Shown: positions 17,610 through 25,382 of the stretch, piece by piece
Position numbering within the stretch: position 1 is the stretch's first letter
How the letters are laid out: each line of letters starts with the position of its first letter
Translations under genes and position numbers: made by a program
DNA from: Clostridia bacterium
GTDB lineage: Bacteria > Bacillota > Clostridia > Monoglobales > Monoglobaceae
DNA: 64,000 bases
Reading direction: 5' to 3'
Assembly (NCBI GenBank): GCA_017397725.1
Contig: JAFQIA010000008.1
Span: 143,583 to 207,582, forward strand
The notes under the pieces: model-generated
Told to the model about the DNA's origin: nothing
The model's input: only the letters and a program-made list of their open reading frames with translations
Database searches by the model: none

Positions 17610-18740
17610 CTACATATCATAGGAACTTTGACGAAGTTTCAGTTCCATAGCCTCTTCGCCAAGATATTCTTTTACATCCATCTGGAGATAGTTACACAAA
17701 TCCACCATTTCGGCAACGGTATTGATGTTTACGTCAATGCCGTTCTTAAGGCGATCCTCGTAAGCATATACTTCTTTTTCGCCGTGGGTGTAGATGCGCT
17801 CTGCCCCTTCTGCCTTGGGAGATTCACGGAGTTCCTGAAGCAGGGTGGAAAGATGCTCACGAATGGCATCTGCATCACCAAACACTGCCGGGTTAATGGC
17901 GATAAATCCGTGACAGGTACCACCCTTTCCGTCAATATGGGTATGATTGGAGGTAAGGCCCATAGAAAGAATCGATGTAAAGATTTCACAGAACATACCA
18001 TAGCCGTAGCCTTTGTGGCTTCCGTTTTGTTCCGTTTCGCCGCCCAGGGGAACAATACCGCCGCCTGCTTTGGCTACAATATTTTTCAGTACATCACTTG
18101 CATCCGAGCTGCCCTTGCCGGTTGCGCCGAGCGCCCAGCCCTCAGGCAGAGGTTTTTGAAGCTTATTGTAGATTTCAAGCTTACCACGAGTTACCACCGT
18201 GGTAGATGCGTCAAAAAAGAAGTCATAGGGTTCTGCCGGCATTGCAATGGCAATAGGATTACTACCAAGCATTGCTTTTCTGCCGAAAGTGGGAACCATA
18301 ATCGCCTCGGAATTGGTCATAGACATACCGATAAGACCCTCCTTACAAGCCATTTTTGCATAATAACCTGCGATACCGTAATGATTGGAGTTTCTTACCG
18401 TAACAATTGCCATACCGGTTTTCTTTGCCTTTTCGATGGCGATGTTCATTGCCTTGTAGCCCAAAAGCTGACCCATACCATCGTTACCCTCAATGACGGC
18501 GGATACCGGTGTTTCAAATACAATCTCCGGCTCTGCTTTCGGTTTAATCAAACCTTTCTCGATTCCTTTGTGATAACGAACCAGTCTCTGCATTCCGTGT
18601 GATTCGATTCCGTAAAGGTCACTGGTCAAAAGAACATCTACGATGATGTCACTCTCCTCCTTGGAAAATCCGAATTTCATAAATGCATCGGTACAAAACT
18701 TGTTCAGTTTTTCGTACGAATAGTTGATGCTGTTGCCCAT
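17610..18740 (-). CDS. Ldh-family malate/(S)-lactate dehydrogenase (type 2)
   Basis: A 376-residue NAD(P)-dependent oxidoreductase of the malate/L-sulfolactate/ureidoglycolate family, unrelated to classical LDH. Diagnostic stretches are SDLYGIESHGMQRL near residue 40 with the active-site His, VRNSNHYGIAGYYA near 120, LGSNPIAIAMPA, and the GSHKGYGYG cofactor region. The specific 2-hydroxy acid is uncertain; the adjoining malic enzyme favours malate. The start follows AAGGAGGAAGAAAC. The promoter carries an extended -10 and is overlapped by a 9-bp inverted repeat, so the operon is probably under a dedicated regulator. Confidence 0.88.
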   Translation of the reverse strand: MGNSINYSYEKLNKFCTDAFMKFGFSKEESDIIVDVLLTSDLYGIESHGMQRLVRYHKGIEKGLIKPKAEPEIVFETPVSAVIEGNDGMGQLLGYKAMNIAIEKAKKTGMAIVTVRNSNHYGIAGYYAKMACKEGLIGMSMTNSEAIMVPTFGRKAMLGSNPIAIAMPAEPYDFFFDASTTVVTRGKLEIYNKLQKPLPEGWALGATGKGSSDASDVLKNIVAKAGGGIVPLGGETEQNGSHKGYGYGMFCEIFTSILSMGLTSNHTHIDGKGGTCHGFIAINPAVFGDADAIREHLSTLLQELRESPKAEGAERIYTHGEKEVYAYEDRLKNGIDVNINTVAEMVDLCNYLQMDVKEYLGEEAMELKLRQSSYDM

Positions 18741-18792
18741 GTTTCTTCCTCCTTGTTATATGTAAAATTTTCATTTACGAAACTTTTATATT

Positions 18793-18821
18793 AGTATATC
18801 ATACCAGTTTTGGAATTTCAA
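18793..18821 (-). promoter_or_regulatory. Sigma-A promoter for the Ldh-malic enzyme operon
   Basis: TTGAAA (18816-18821), 17 bases ending TGA, TATACT (18793-18798). The -35 lies between the arms of an inverted repeat. Confidence 0.65.
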
Positions 18822-18836
18822 TAATATATTCCAAAA
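18808..18836. promoter_or_regulatory. Candidate operator: 9-bp inverted repeat over the -35
   Basis: TTTTGGAAT (18808-18816) and ATTCCAAAA (18828-18836), perfect arms with an 11-base centre. It covers and extends upstream of the -35 of the Ldh operon. No regulator gene is adjacent. Confidence 0.5.
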
Positions 18837-18844
18837 AACACAAG

Positions 18845-18880
18845 AAAATTCCCGCAATAGGATACTATTACGGGAATTTT
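18845..18880 (-). terminator. Terminator of nagA-ROK operon
   Basis: A 16-bp stem (18845-18860 with 18865-18880) with one mismatch and a GATA loop, A4/T4 flanks, 11 bases after the ROK gene. Confidence 0.8.
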
Positions 18881-18891
18881 GTCATAGCAGG

Positions 18892-20259
18892 TTAGCCAAT
18901 TTTGGGCAAACTTGCAGCCGCAACGGACTGACCGACTCTTCTTGCCTTTTCGTCCGGAATATGAAGCTGAATAGTTTTCGCCAATTCAGGGAATTCAGTA
19001 GACAGCACCTCGTTGGCTTTTGCAAGCAGGATAGTTCCACCCTTGCCACTGGTTACTCTTCCCATAATCAGGACATGCTTGATTTCGTAAAACATTGCAT
19101 AATACGCAATGGTGTAACCAAAATAGGTTCCGATGGTTTCATAAATATCAGCCGCACGGCTGTCATCTTCTTCCATAAGTCCCTGTACCACTTTCAGTTT
19201 TTCAGCGGGAGAAAGACTCTCATCCAGTTCAATACCAGCCTTAGGAGCCAGCTTGATAACCGCATCCTGGGAGAAATACTTTACACCACAGCCATAATCA
19301 CCGCTCCACTCATCCACCATTGCACCCTTGTTGAAATCAACCGGTACAAAGGCAAGTTCGTTGAGCCACCCTGTGATATTGCCATCCTTATCCACATAGC
19401 CTGCAGCCTCGCTGGTACCCATAGCAACGCCAAGTACGTTGTTGTCCTCCAGACTCATTGCGCCGGCAAGCGCGGTAACATCACCGTCATTGGCAACCTC
19501 TACGGGAACGTCACCGATTTCTTTGGCAACATCCAGATACATATTCTTGACATGCTTTTCAAAATCTTCGTCAGACACCTTGATAAACAAGGATGCAACT
19601 TTAATCTTGTTGTCAATATAAACACCTGCAGAAGAAACGCCAATGGCATCCACTCTGGGCATATGGGATGCGGCGGTCTTCATGGCATTCAGGATACCCT
19701 CATAATGATATTTCGGGTCACTCTGCAGTTTGGGGAACCATACAACTTCCTCAGAATATACAGTTTTGCCGTCCACCACAGCAGAAACCTTACGGTCACT
19801 GCCGCCTGCATCAAAACCGATACGACAACCATCCAGATGCCGTCCAACAGGAGAAGCCCCGTCGTTTTCCTTTGGTGCATCCGCAACGTTTTCTACATAC
19901 ACAACCTCAAAAGGCTTTTCGTAGACACGAGCCATAAAGTTAAAGTCAAACTCTCTTGCCCCGCCAACACGATAGGCATCAGCAATCCGCTCATAGAGAT
20001 ACTTGGAGCCTGCTACATAAACCTTGTAGCCGCCCTTTGCCCAGAGCAGAGTTTTGAGAATTCTTTCTACGATTGCATAGTTTTCTTCATCGTGTCCGGT
20101 GTTTTCCTGATATACATCCATTTTGTATACCGCAATCAATCCGCCATTTCTCTCTACGGAAATGGAAATTTCCTGTGATTCTGCTTTGGCAACTGCTGCC
20201 TTAAAATCTTGAATCACCTTTACCATTGGCATAAATTCGGGTTCTAATTTTGCTATCAT
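18892..20259 (-). CDS. Atypical ROK-family sugar kinase-like protein with extra N-terminal domain
   Basis: A 455-residue protein whose C-terminal 310 residues resemble ROK sugar kinases: phosphate loop GFDAGGSDRKVSAV at about 148, then a catalytic-Asp motif VANDGDVTALAGA and the nucleotide loop LGVAMGTSEAAGY. The usual zinc site (CxCGxxGC) is absent; only GDYGCGVKY remains. Residues 1-140 are an added domain with no motif I recognise. The gene overlaps the nagA stop by four bases, so its product probably handles an amino sugar such as GlcNAc in the same pathway, either as kinase or as a regulator without a DNA-binding helix-turn-helix. Ribosome site AAAGGAGAGG. Confidence 0.72.
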   Translation of the reverse strand: MIAKLEPEFMPMVKVIQDFKAAVAKAESQEISISVERNGGLIAVYKMDVYQENTGHDEENYAIVERILKTLLWAKGGYKVYVAGSKYLYERIADAYRVGGAREFDFNFMARVYEKPFEVVYVENVADAPKENDGASPVGRHLDGCRIGFDAGGSDRKVSAVVDGKTVYSEEVVWFPKLQSDPKYHYEGILNAMKTAASHMPRVDAIGVSSAGVYIDNKIKVASLFIKVSDEDFEKHVKNMYLDVAKEIGDVPVEVANDGDVTALAGAMSLEDNNVLGVAMGTSEAAGYVDKDGNITGWLNELAFVPVDFNKGAMVDEWSGDYGCGVKYFSQDAVIKLAPKAGIELDESLSPAEKLKVVQGLMEEDDSRAADIYETIGTYFGYTIAYYAMFYEIKHVLIMGRVTSGKGGTILLAKANEVLSTEFPELAKTIQLHIPDEKARRVGQSVAAASLPKIG

Positions 20260-21410
20260 AATACCTCTCCTTTGCTATATCTGATTTCTCCATCGAGAAT
20301 TGTCATTTCGATATCCATCGATTCATCCGTAATAATCATATCTGCACGCTTATCAACCTCAAGAGAACCAATTTCCTTATCCGATCCCAATGCCTTTGCG
20401 GGATTGAGCGATGCACAGGCAATCGCCTCATAGAACTCAAGCGCCGAATTCCGATACAGATTCCGCACCGCTTGATTCAAGTTCAACACACTTCCTGCAA
20501 TGGTGCCATCCTCCATCAAGCACTGGATTCCCTCTTTATGTACCGGCTGGCCGCCTAAGGTATAATCTCCATCCGGCATTCCGCCTGCTCGGATGCAATC
20601 GGTAATCAGGCAGAGTTTACTTCCTTTAATCTTGGCAATCAACCCAAAAAGACCTTGATTGACATGGAAGGTATCTGCAATCAGTTCCACGCTGACATCA
20701 TTACTTGCAAGCGCCGCACCTACCACACCAGGGCTGCGATGGGAAAGTGCTGTCATTGCGTTAAACAGATGCGTGATGTGACGAACCCCTTTTTTGATCC
20801 CTGCATTAGCCTCATCAAAGCCCGCATTGGTATGACCCATAGAAACCAAAACATCAGTGTCTTGGGAAACCTTTTCGATACACTCCACCGCGCCGTCAAC
20901 CTCAGGGGCAACGGTGAACAACTTGACAATATCCTTATGTTTGATAATGAAATCCGCATCCGGTCTTAAGATATGTTCTTCTGCCTGTGCACCTTTTTTC
21001 GCAGGGTTGATAAACGGACCCTCGCTGTTGACGCCCAGAATTCTGGCACCGTAATACTCGCCACAGTTTTTGACATTCCTCACCGAATCAAACGCTGCTT
21101 CAATCTCCTGTTTGGAAACCGTCATGGTTGTGGGACACCAGGAGGTGACGCCGTTTTGGATGATCCCTGCAGCCATCACACGGATGCCTTCTTCATCCCC
21201 GTCAGAGACATCCTTACCCAGATATCCGTGGATATGCATATCCACAAGTCCCGGTGCAACAAATTTGCCTTTGGCATCGATAATTTCATAATCTGCATTG
21301 TCAATTTCCTTTGCAGGAACAATACTTTGAATCTTTTGGTCAAAAATGATTGCATAATCTTCTAAAACCTGATTCGGCAATACAATTTTTCCATTTACGA
21401 TACACTTCAT
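20256..21410 (-). CDS. nagA: N-acetylglucosamine-6-phosphate deacetylase
   Basis: NagA hydrolyses GlcNAc-6-P to GlcN-6-P and acetate, the committed step of amino-sugar salvage. The 384-residue amidohydrolase shows the metal-site entry LVDMHIHGYLGKD near residue 55, the catalytic Glu in GVNSEGPF, a His in VSMGHTNAGFDEA, THLFNAMTALSHRSPG with another ligand, and the catalytic Asp in CLITDCIRAGGMPDG. First gene of a two-gene operon with the ROK protein. No nagB or PTS gene is in the window; a GH20 enzyme that could release GlcNAc lies 38 kb away. Ribosome site GGGGGAAATGCA; promoter immediately upstream. Confidence 0.95.
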   Translation of the reverse strand: MKCIVNGKIVLPNQVLEDYAIIFDQKIQSIVPAKEIDNADYEIIDAKGKFVAPGLVDMHIHGYLGKDVSDGDEEGIRVMAAGIIQNGVTSWCPTTMTVSKQEIEAAFDSVRNVKNCGEYYGARILGVNSEGPFINPAKKGAQAEEHILRPDADFIIKHKDIVKLFTVAPEVDGAVECIEKVSQDTDVLVSMGHTNAGFDEANAGIKKGVRHITHLFNAMTALSHRSPGVVGAALASNDVSVELIADTFHVNQGLFGLIAKIKGSKLCLITDCIRAGGMPDGDYTLGGQPVHKEGIQCLMEDGTIAGSVLNLNQAVRNLYRNSALEFYEAIACASLNPAKALGSDKEIGSLEVDKRADMIITDESMDIEMTILDGEIRYSKGEVL

Positions 21411-21449
21411 TGCATTTCCCCCTTTACAAAAGTTTTTGTCGTTAAGTAA

Positions 21450-21478
21450 ACTATACCATACATTTTTTTAAAAATCAA
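21450..21478 (-). promoter_or_regulatory. Sigma-A promoter for nagA
   Basis: TTGATT (21473-21478), 17 bases, TATAGT (21450-21455), about 40 bases before the nagA ATG. Confidence 0.65.
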
Positions 21479-21488
21479 CAGTTTTCTA

Positions 21489-21511
21489 TGCCAACTTTGG
21501 TTGGCATTTTT
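21489..21511 (+). terminator. Terminator-like hairpin upstream of trmO
   Basis: A 7-bp stem (21489-21495 with 21500-21506), TTTG loop, then T4-5. On the plus strand it looks like an intrinsic terminator, but no plus-strand gene lies before it; nagA runs the other way. Confidence 0.4.
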
Positions 21512-21516
21512 CCCGG

Positions 21517-21545
21517 TTGCCTTTCCCAGCATTTTGTGTTATTCT
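21517..21545 (+). promoter_or_regulatory. Possible promoter for trmO
   Basis: TTGCCT (21517-21522), 17 bases, TATTCT (21540-21545). Transcription would start about ten bases before the Shine-Dalgarno, giving a very short leader. Confidence 0.4.
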
Positions 21546-21566
21546 ATGGAAAACAGGAGGTGTGCT

Positions 21567-22265
21567 ATGACTGAACAAATTCCCATGCAAATCGTTGCGC
21601 ACATTGAGAATGATTTTACTGCAAAATTTGGCATTCCGCGGCAGAGCGGTATCGTGGATGCGCTTACTTCGGTAATTGTGTTAGAACCGGAATATCGTAA
21701 TCCAGATGTGTATCGCGGTCTGGAAGGATATTCCCATTTGTGGCTGCTTTGGCAATTCTCCGCAGCAGAACAAAAAGGGTGGTCCCCCACCGTGCGCCCA
21801 CCCAAGCTTGGCGGGAATACAAAAATCGGCGTGTTCGCAAGTCGCTCCCCCTTTCGTCCCAATCAGATTGGTTTATCCTCGGTTCGATTGGAGCGCATCG
21901 AATGGCAAAGCCCTGACGGACCGCTACTTTATGTCACCGGTGCAGACCTGATGAACGGAACGCCGATTCTGGACATCAAACCCTATCTTCCTTATACCGA
22001 TTCTCATCCCGATGCACTGGGTGGGTATGCGGTAACACCCAAGGAACATCTCCTCAAAGTTTGTTGTCCTGATTCGCTGCTGAACCAACTCCCCGAGGAG
22101 CTTCATGCCGGTTTGTTCGCCCTTTTAGAACAGGATCCTCGCCCTGGTTATCACGGAGATCCAGAACGCATCTATGGCATCACCTTAGGAAACTTTAATA
22201 TTCGTTTCACTGTAAAGGAAACCACCCTTACAGTCATTGAAATTTTGCAATCCGGGTCAAAATAG
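21567..22265 (+). CDS. trmO: tRNA (t6A37)-N6-methyltransferase TrmO
   Basis: TrmO (formerly TsaA/VirR-like) uses SAM to methylate t6A37 in tRNA-Thr to m6t6A. The 232-residue length fits. The beta-barrel motifs are present: IPRQSGIV near residue 23, YSHLWLLW at 60, IGVFASRSPFRPNQIGLSSVRL at about 90-110, and GTPILDIKPYLPYTD. The C-terminal half is the typical extension ending in a YGITLGNFNIRF strand. Start at 21567 is given by AGGAGGTGTGCT; the longer frame extends upstream through the promoter. The stop codon lies in the terminator hairpin. Confidence 0.92.
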   Translation: MTEQIPMQIVAHIENDFTAKFGIPRQSGIVDALTSVIVLEPEYRNPDVYRGLEGYSHLWLLWQFSAAEQKGWSPTVRPPKLGGNTKIGVFASRSPFRPNQIGLSSVRLERIEWQSPDGPLLYVTGADLMNGTPILDIKPYLPYTDSHPDALGGYAVTPKEHLLKVCCPDSLLNQLPEELHAGLFALLEQDPRPGYHGDPERIYGITLGNFNIRFTVKETTLTVIEILQSGSK

Positions 22266-22279
22266 ACCCGGATTTTTTT
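22251..22279 (+). terminator. Terminator of trmO
   Basis: An 8-bp GC-rich stem (22251-22258 with 22265-22272) and T7 tail. The trmO TAG (22263-22265) straddles loop and right arm. Confidence 0.88.
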
Positions 22280-22342
22280 CAGGGCGGTGCTTGTTCTTTT
22301 TTTATGTTGACTACCATATCTATGAATATGGGAGGTCTGCTT

Positions 22343-22984
22343 ATGAAGACAAAGGATACTATTATGATTCGAATTCAAGAATTGTTTCGGGAGGAAAAGC
22401 GGAATTACCTGTTGATTCTTCTGCTTTTCCTCTTGGGACTGCTTTTGGGGTGTGTCGCTGCAGCTTCTTCAAAGCCGGAAGCCGTGGGGGAGCTGAAAAA
22501 TTATTTTGACCGCTTTTTCTCGGTGCTTATGTTACAAGGCAGCGTAAAGAGTGAGGCATTTCTTCTTTCCTTGATGAGCCACTTTTTCTTTGCTTTCTGG
22601 CTATGGGTTTGCGGATGGTCGGTCTGGTCTTTGCCGGTTGGATTTTTGCAAGTGTTCCTCAAGGGGTTCCGCACCGGCTTTACCCTTACCTGTCTTTGCC
22701 TGTGCTACCGCTTGAAAGGGGTTCTTTTTACCCTTATCGCCATTTTGCCACAACAACTATTACTGCTTCCCGTCATCTGCGTCTATCTGGTTTCACAGAT
22801 TCATTTTGCAAGGGACCGCAGTTGCCTACGCAGAGGAATTATGTCACCGGAGTTAAAAAGACAGGTTTATGGGCATCATATCCTTATGACAGGACTGTTT
22901 TTATCATTTCTTTTCATCATTTCTTTGATGGAAGGCTATGTCACGCCAACGCTTTTGCAACCGCTCTGCAACTTTTTTTTGTAA
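22343..22984 (+). CDS. spoIIM: Stage II sporulation protein M (SpoIIM)
   Basis: SpoIIM is the polytopic membrane protein of the engulfment DMP complex, recruiting SpoIIP and SpoIID to the septum. The 213-residue protein has about five membrane segments (roughly residues 22-40, 77-97, 100-118, 126-150 and 185-203) and the family's GFRTGFTL stretch after the third. The start at 22343 follows GGGAGGTCTGCTT. It is upstream of xerD, a common clostridial arrangement, though xerD has its own promoter. I see no clear sigma-E promoter; a 6-bp inverted repeat lies just before the ribosome site. The third partner SpoIIP is not in the window. Confidence 0.85.
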   Translation: MKTKDTIMIRIQELFREEKRNYLLILLLFLLGLLLGCVAAASSKPEAVGELKNYFDRFFSVLMLQGSVKSEAFLLSLMSHFFFAFWLWVCGWSVWSLPVGFLQVFLKGFRTGFTLTCLCLCYRLKGVLFTLIAILPQQLLLLPVICVYLVSQIHFARDRSCLRRGIMSPELKRQVYGHHILMTGLFLSFLFIISLMEGYVTPTLLQPLCNFFL

Positions 22985-23011
22985 GAATTTTGTTTTTTTC
23001 TTAAAAAACTC

Positions 23012-23040
23012 TTGTCAAAAGAAGAGAAATTATGTAAAAT
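23012..23040 (+). promoter_or_regulatory. Sigma-A promoter for xerD
   Basis: TTGTCA (23012-23017), 17 bases, TAAAAT (23035-23040), leaving a leader of about 20 bases before the xerD ATG. Confidence 0.65.
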
Positions 23041-23067
23041 AGAGAAGTTGTTAAGGAGGGTTGTTTT

Positions 23068-23958
23068 ATGGAAGGCTGGATGAACGAATATTTCGCCTAT
23101 CTGGAACATGAAAAACAAGTTTCATTAAATACATTGGATTCCTATAAGCGGGATATTCTACAATATGCAGAATATATCAAAGGGGAGCAGCTTTCTCGTT
23201 TTGACGAGGCAACCAGCACCACCGTTTTGAATTATCTTCTCTTCATGCAAAAAGAAGGGAAAGCCTCTGCCACCATCTCCCGGAACTTAGCATCCTTGCG
23301 GTCGATGTATCGCTTTTTCATCCGTAAACATCGTATTTCCGCTGACCCTACCGAAAACATCCATGGTTTTAAGGCAGAGAAAAAGCTACCGGAAATCCTT
23401 ACTAACCAAGAGGTGGAGCTCCTTTTGGAGCAACCCCGTTGCAAGGATTTCAAAGGATACCGTGACAAAGCGATGTTAGAGTTGTTGTATGCCACCGGAA
23501 TGCGGGTAACGGAATTGATTTCCTTGCGGCTTTCTGATTTGAATCTTTCAGTCGGCTACATCAACTGTGAGCATCATGGGCAGAATCGGGTAATTCCCAT
23601 CTATACCGTGGCAAAGGATACCATCAAGGCGTATCTGGACCGTGCCCGCAGTCAACTCCCTGCCATACAGGATGAGGACATCCTCTTTTTGAACTTAAAC
23701 GGCAAGCAACTGACTCGTCAGGGTTTTTGGAAAATTATCAAACATTACAAGGACAGCGCCGGTATCAAAAAGGATATTACGCCCCACACCTTGCGGCATT
23801 CTTTTGCGATACACCTGTTAGAAAACGGAGCTGACCTGAAATCCATTCAGGAAATGCTGGGCCATATGGATATTGCATCCACCCAGATTTATGCGCAAAT
23901 TGTAAAGAACAGATTGCAGGATGTCTATCAAAAAGCACATCCTCGTGCAAAAGCTTAA
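23068..23958 (+). CDS. xerD: Tyrosine recombinase XerD
   Basis: XerD resolves chromosome dimers at dif together with XerC. The 296-residue protein has the core-binding domain at 1-100 (YLEHEKQVSLNTLDSYKRD) and the catalytic domain after it. The active-site residues are visible as the Arg in LYATGMRVTEL, HTLRHSFAIHLL (His-x-x-Arg), the His in MLGHMDIASTQIY and the Tyr in QIYAQI. Assignment to XerD rests on the spoIIM-xerD order and overall similarity; a xerC paralogue is not in the window (galM occupies the place after trmFO where xerC often lies). Ribosome site AAGGAGGGTTGTTTT. Confidence 0.9.
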   Translation: MEGWMNEYFAYLEHEKQVSLNTLDSYKRDILQYAEYIKGEQLSRFDEATSTTVLNYLLFMQKEGKASATISRNLASLRSMYRFFIRKHRISADPTENIHGFKAEKKLPEILTNQEVELLLEQPRCKDFKGYRDKAMLELLYATGMRVTELISLRLSDLNLSVGYINCEHHGQNRVIPIYTVAKDTIKAYLDRARSQLPAIQDEDILFLNLNGKQLTRQGFWKIIKHYKDSAGIKKDITPHTLRHSFAIHLLENGADLKSIQEMLGHMDIASTQIYAQIVKNRLQDVYQKAHPRAKA

Positions 23959-23991
23959 TTCTACATACATTTTACCAAGGAGGAATTGATT

Positions 23992-25260
23992 ATGAAAGTA
24001 TTGGTGATTGGCAGCGGCGGACGGGAACACACCATTATCTGGAAGCTGAGCCAAAGCCCGAAGGTTGATAAAATTTATGCAGCACCCGGAAACGGAGGTA
24101 TTTCCGAGCTGGCTGAATGCGTTCCCATCTCGGTGATGGATTTTGACGCATTGACCAAATTTGCAAAAGAAAACGCCATCGACTTGACTGTCGTTGCGCC
24201 GGATGATCCATTGGCTGCCGGTGCAGTGGATGCATTTGAGGAAGCAGGTTTGCGGGCATTCGGCCCCAACCGTGCAGCTGCAATCATTGAGGGCAGCAAA
24301 GCGTTTTCCAAGGATTTGATGAAGAAGTACAACATCCCCACCGCAAAGTATGAGGTTTTTGACAATAGTAGCGATGCCATTGCCTATATCCAAAACGAAG
24401 GCAAATTCCCCGTTGTGGTAAAAGCCGACGGCTTGGCTTTGGGTAAGGGCGTGATCATTGCCCAGAATTTTGAAGAGGCCGAAACTGCGGTTCGTGAAAT
24501 TATGGATGACAAGGTTTTTGGTGCAGCCGGCGGCAAGGTGGTCATTGAGGAATTTTTGGTAGGACCTGAAATCTCGGTTCTGGCATTCACTGACGGAAAG
24601 ACCTTAAAGCCCATGGTTTCTGCACAGGACCACAAGCGTGCCTATGATAATGATGAAGGCTTGAACACCGGCGGTATGGGAACCTTTTCCCCCAGCAGAA
24701 TCTATACCCCTGAGCTGGAAAAGGAATGTATGGAAAACGTCTTCCTCCCCACCATGCACGCAATGAATGCAGAGGGACGCACCTTCAAAGGGGTACTCTA
24801 CTTCGGCTTGATGAAAACCGCAGACGGAGTTAAGGTCATTGAATACAACTGCCGTTTCGGTGACCCTGAAACACAAGTGGTTCTGCCCCGACTCAAAACC
24901 GATTTGTTTGATATTTTTGAGGCTGTCATTGATGAAAAACTGGATTCCATCAACATCGAATGGGAAGACAATGCCGCAGTTTGCGTGGTACTCGCCTCCG
25001 GCGGCTATCCCCAAAGCTACAAAAAGGGATATCCCATTGATGGCATCAAGCAAGCAGAAAGCCTTGGTGCATTGGTATTCCACGCAGGAACCATCTATGA
25101 AGATGGATGTTTCAAAACCAACGGAGGTCGGGTTCTGGGCGTGACCGCAACCGGCAAGGATTTGGATGCTGCCATCAAGGAAGCATACCGCTATGTGGAT
25201 GTGGTTTCTTTCCAGGATATGCACTTTAGAACCGACATCGGCATCAAAAAAAATCAGTAA
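23992..25260 (+). CDS. purD: Phosphoribosylamine-glycine ligase (GAR synthetase)
   Basis: PurD makes glycinamide ribonucleotide from phosphoribosylamine, glycine and ATP, the second step of purine synthesis. The 422-residue ATP-grasp enzyme begins KVLVIGSGGREH, with the domain signatures PVVVKADGLALGKGV and the family block EYNCRFGDPETQVVLP. The start is ATG 23992 after AAGGAGG; the TTG two codons earlier has poor spacing. It is isolated from other pur genes, 33 bases after xerD, and ends in a strong terminator, so it may be cotranscribed with xerD. Confidence 0.95.
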   Translation: MKVLVIGSGGREHTIIWKLSQSPKVDKIYAAPGNGGISELAECVPISVMDFDALTKFAKENAIDLTVVAPDDPLAAGAVDAFEEAGLRAFGPNRAAAIIEGSKAFSKDLMKKYNIPTAKYEVFDNSSDAIAYIQNEGKFPVVVKADGLALGKGVIIAQNFEEAETAVREIMDDKVFGAAGGKVVIEEFLVGPEISVLAFTDGKTLKPMVSAQDHKRAYDNDEGLNTGGMGTFSPSRIYTPELEKECMENVFLPTMHAMNAEGRTFKGVLYFGLMKTADGVKVIEYNCRFGDPETQVVLPRLKTDLFDIFEAVIDEKLDSINIEWEDNAAVCVVLASGGYPQSYKKGYPIDGIKQAESLGALVFHAGTIYEDGCFKTNGGRVLGVTATGKDLDAAIKEAYRYVDVVSFQDMHFRTDIGIKKNQ

Positions 25261-25293
25261 AAAAATGGTCGTTTCGTTGAAACGACCATTTTT
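25261..25293 (+). terminator. Terminator of purD
   Basis: Perfect 15-bp stem (25261-25275 with 25279-25293), GTT loop, T5 tail, immediately after the stop. Confidence 0.92.
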
Positions 25294-25314
25294 GCGATTT
25301 TTTCAAGAAAAACC

Positions 25315-25343
25315 TTGCTATTTCGCAAGAAACATAGTATAAT
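25315..25343 (+). promoter_or_regulatory. Sigma-A promoter for lon-engB-hisS-aspS-tyrS
   Basis: TTGCTA (25315-25320), 17 bases, TATAAT (25338-25343). A small inverted repeat CTTGC-N6-GCAAG (25314-25329) overlaps the -35. Confidence 0.7.
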
Positions 25344-25382
25344 ATTATGAATAATCAGTTGTAGAGAAAGCAGGTTACTTGG

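Noticed and set aside
18961..20178. A 405-codon open frame opposite the ROK gene
   Set aside because: Antisense shadow with an unstructured, His/Cys-rich translation and no promoter.
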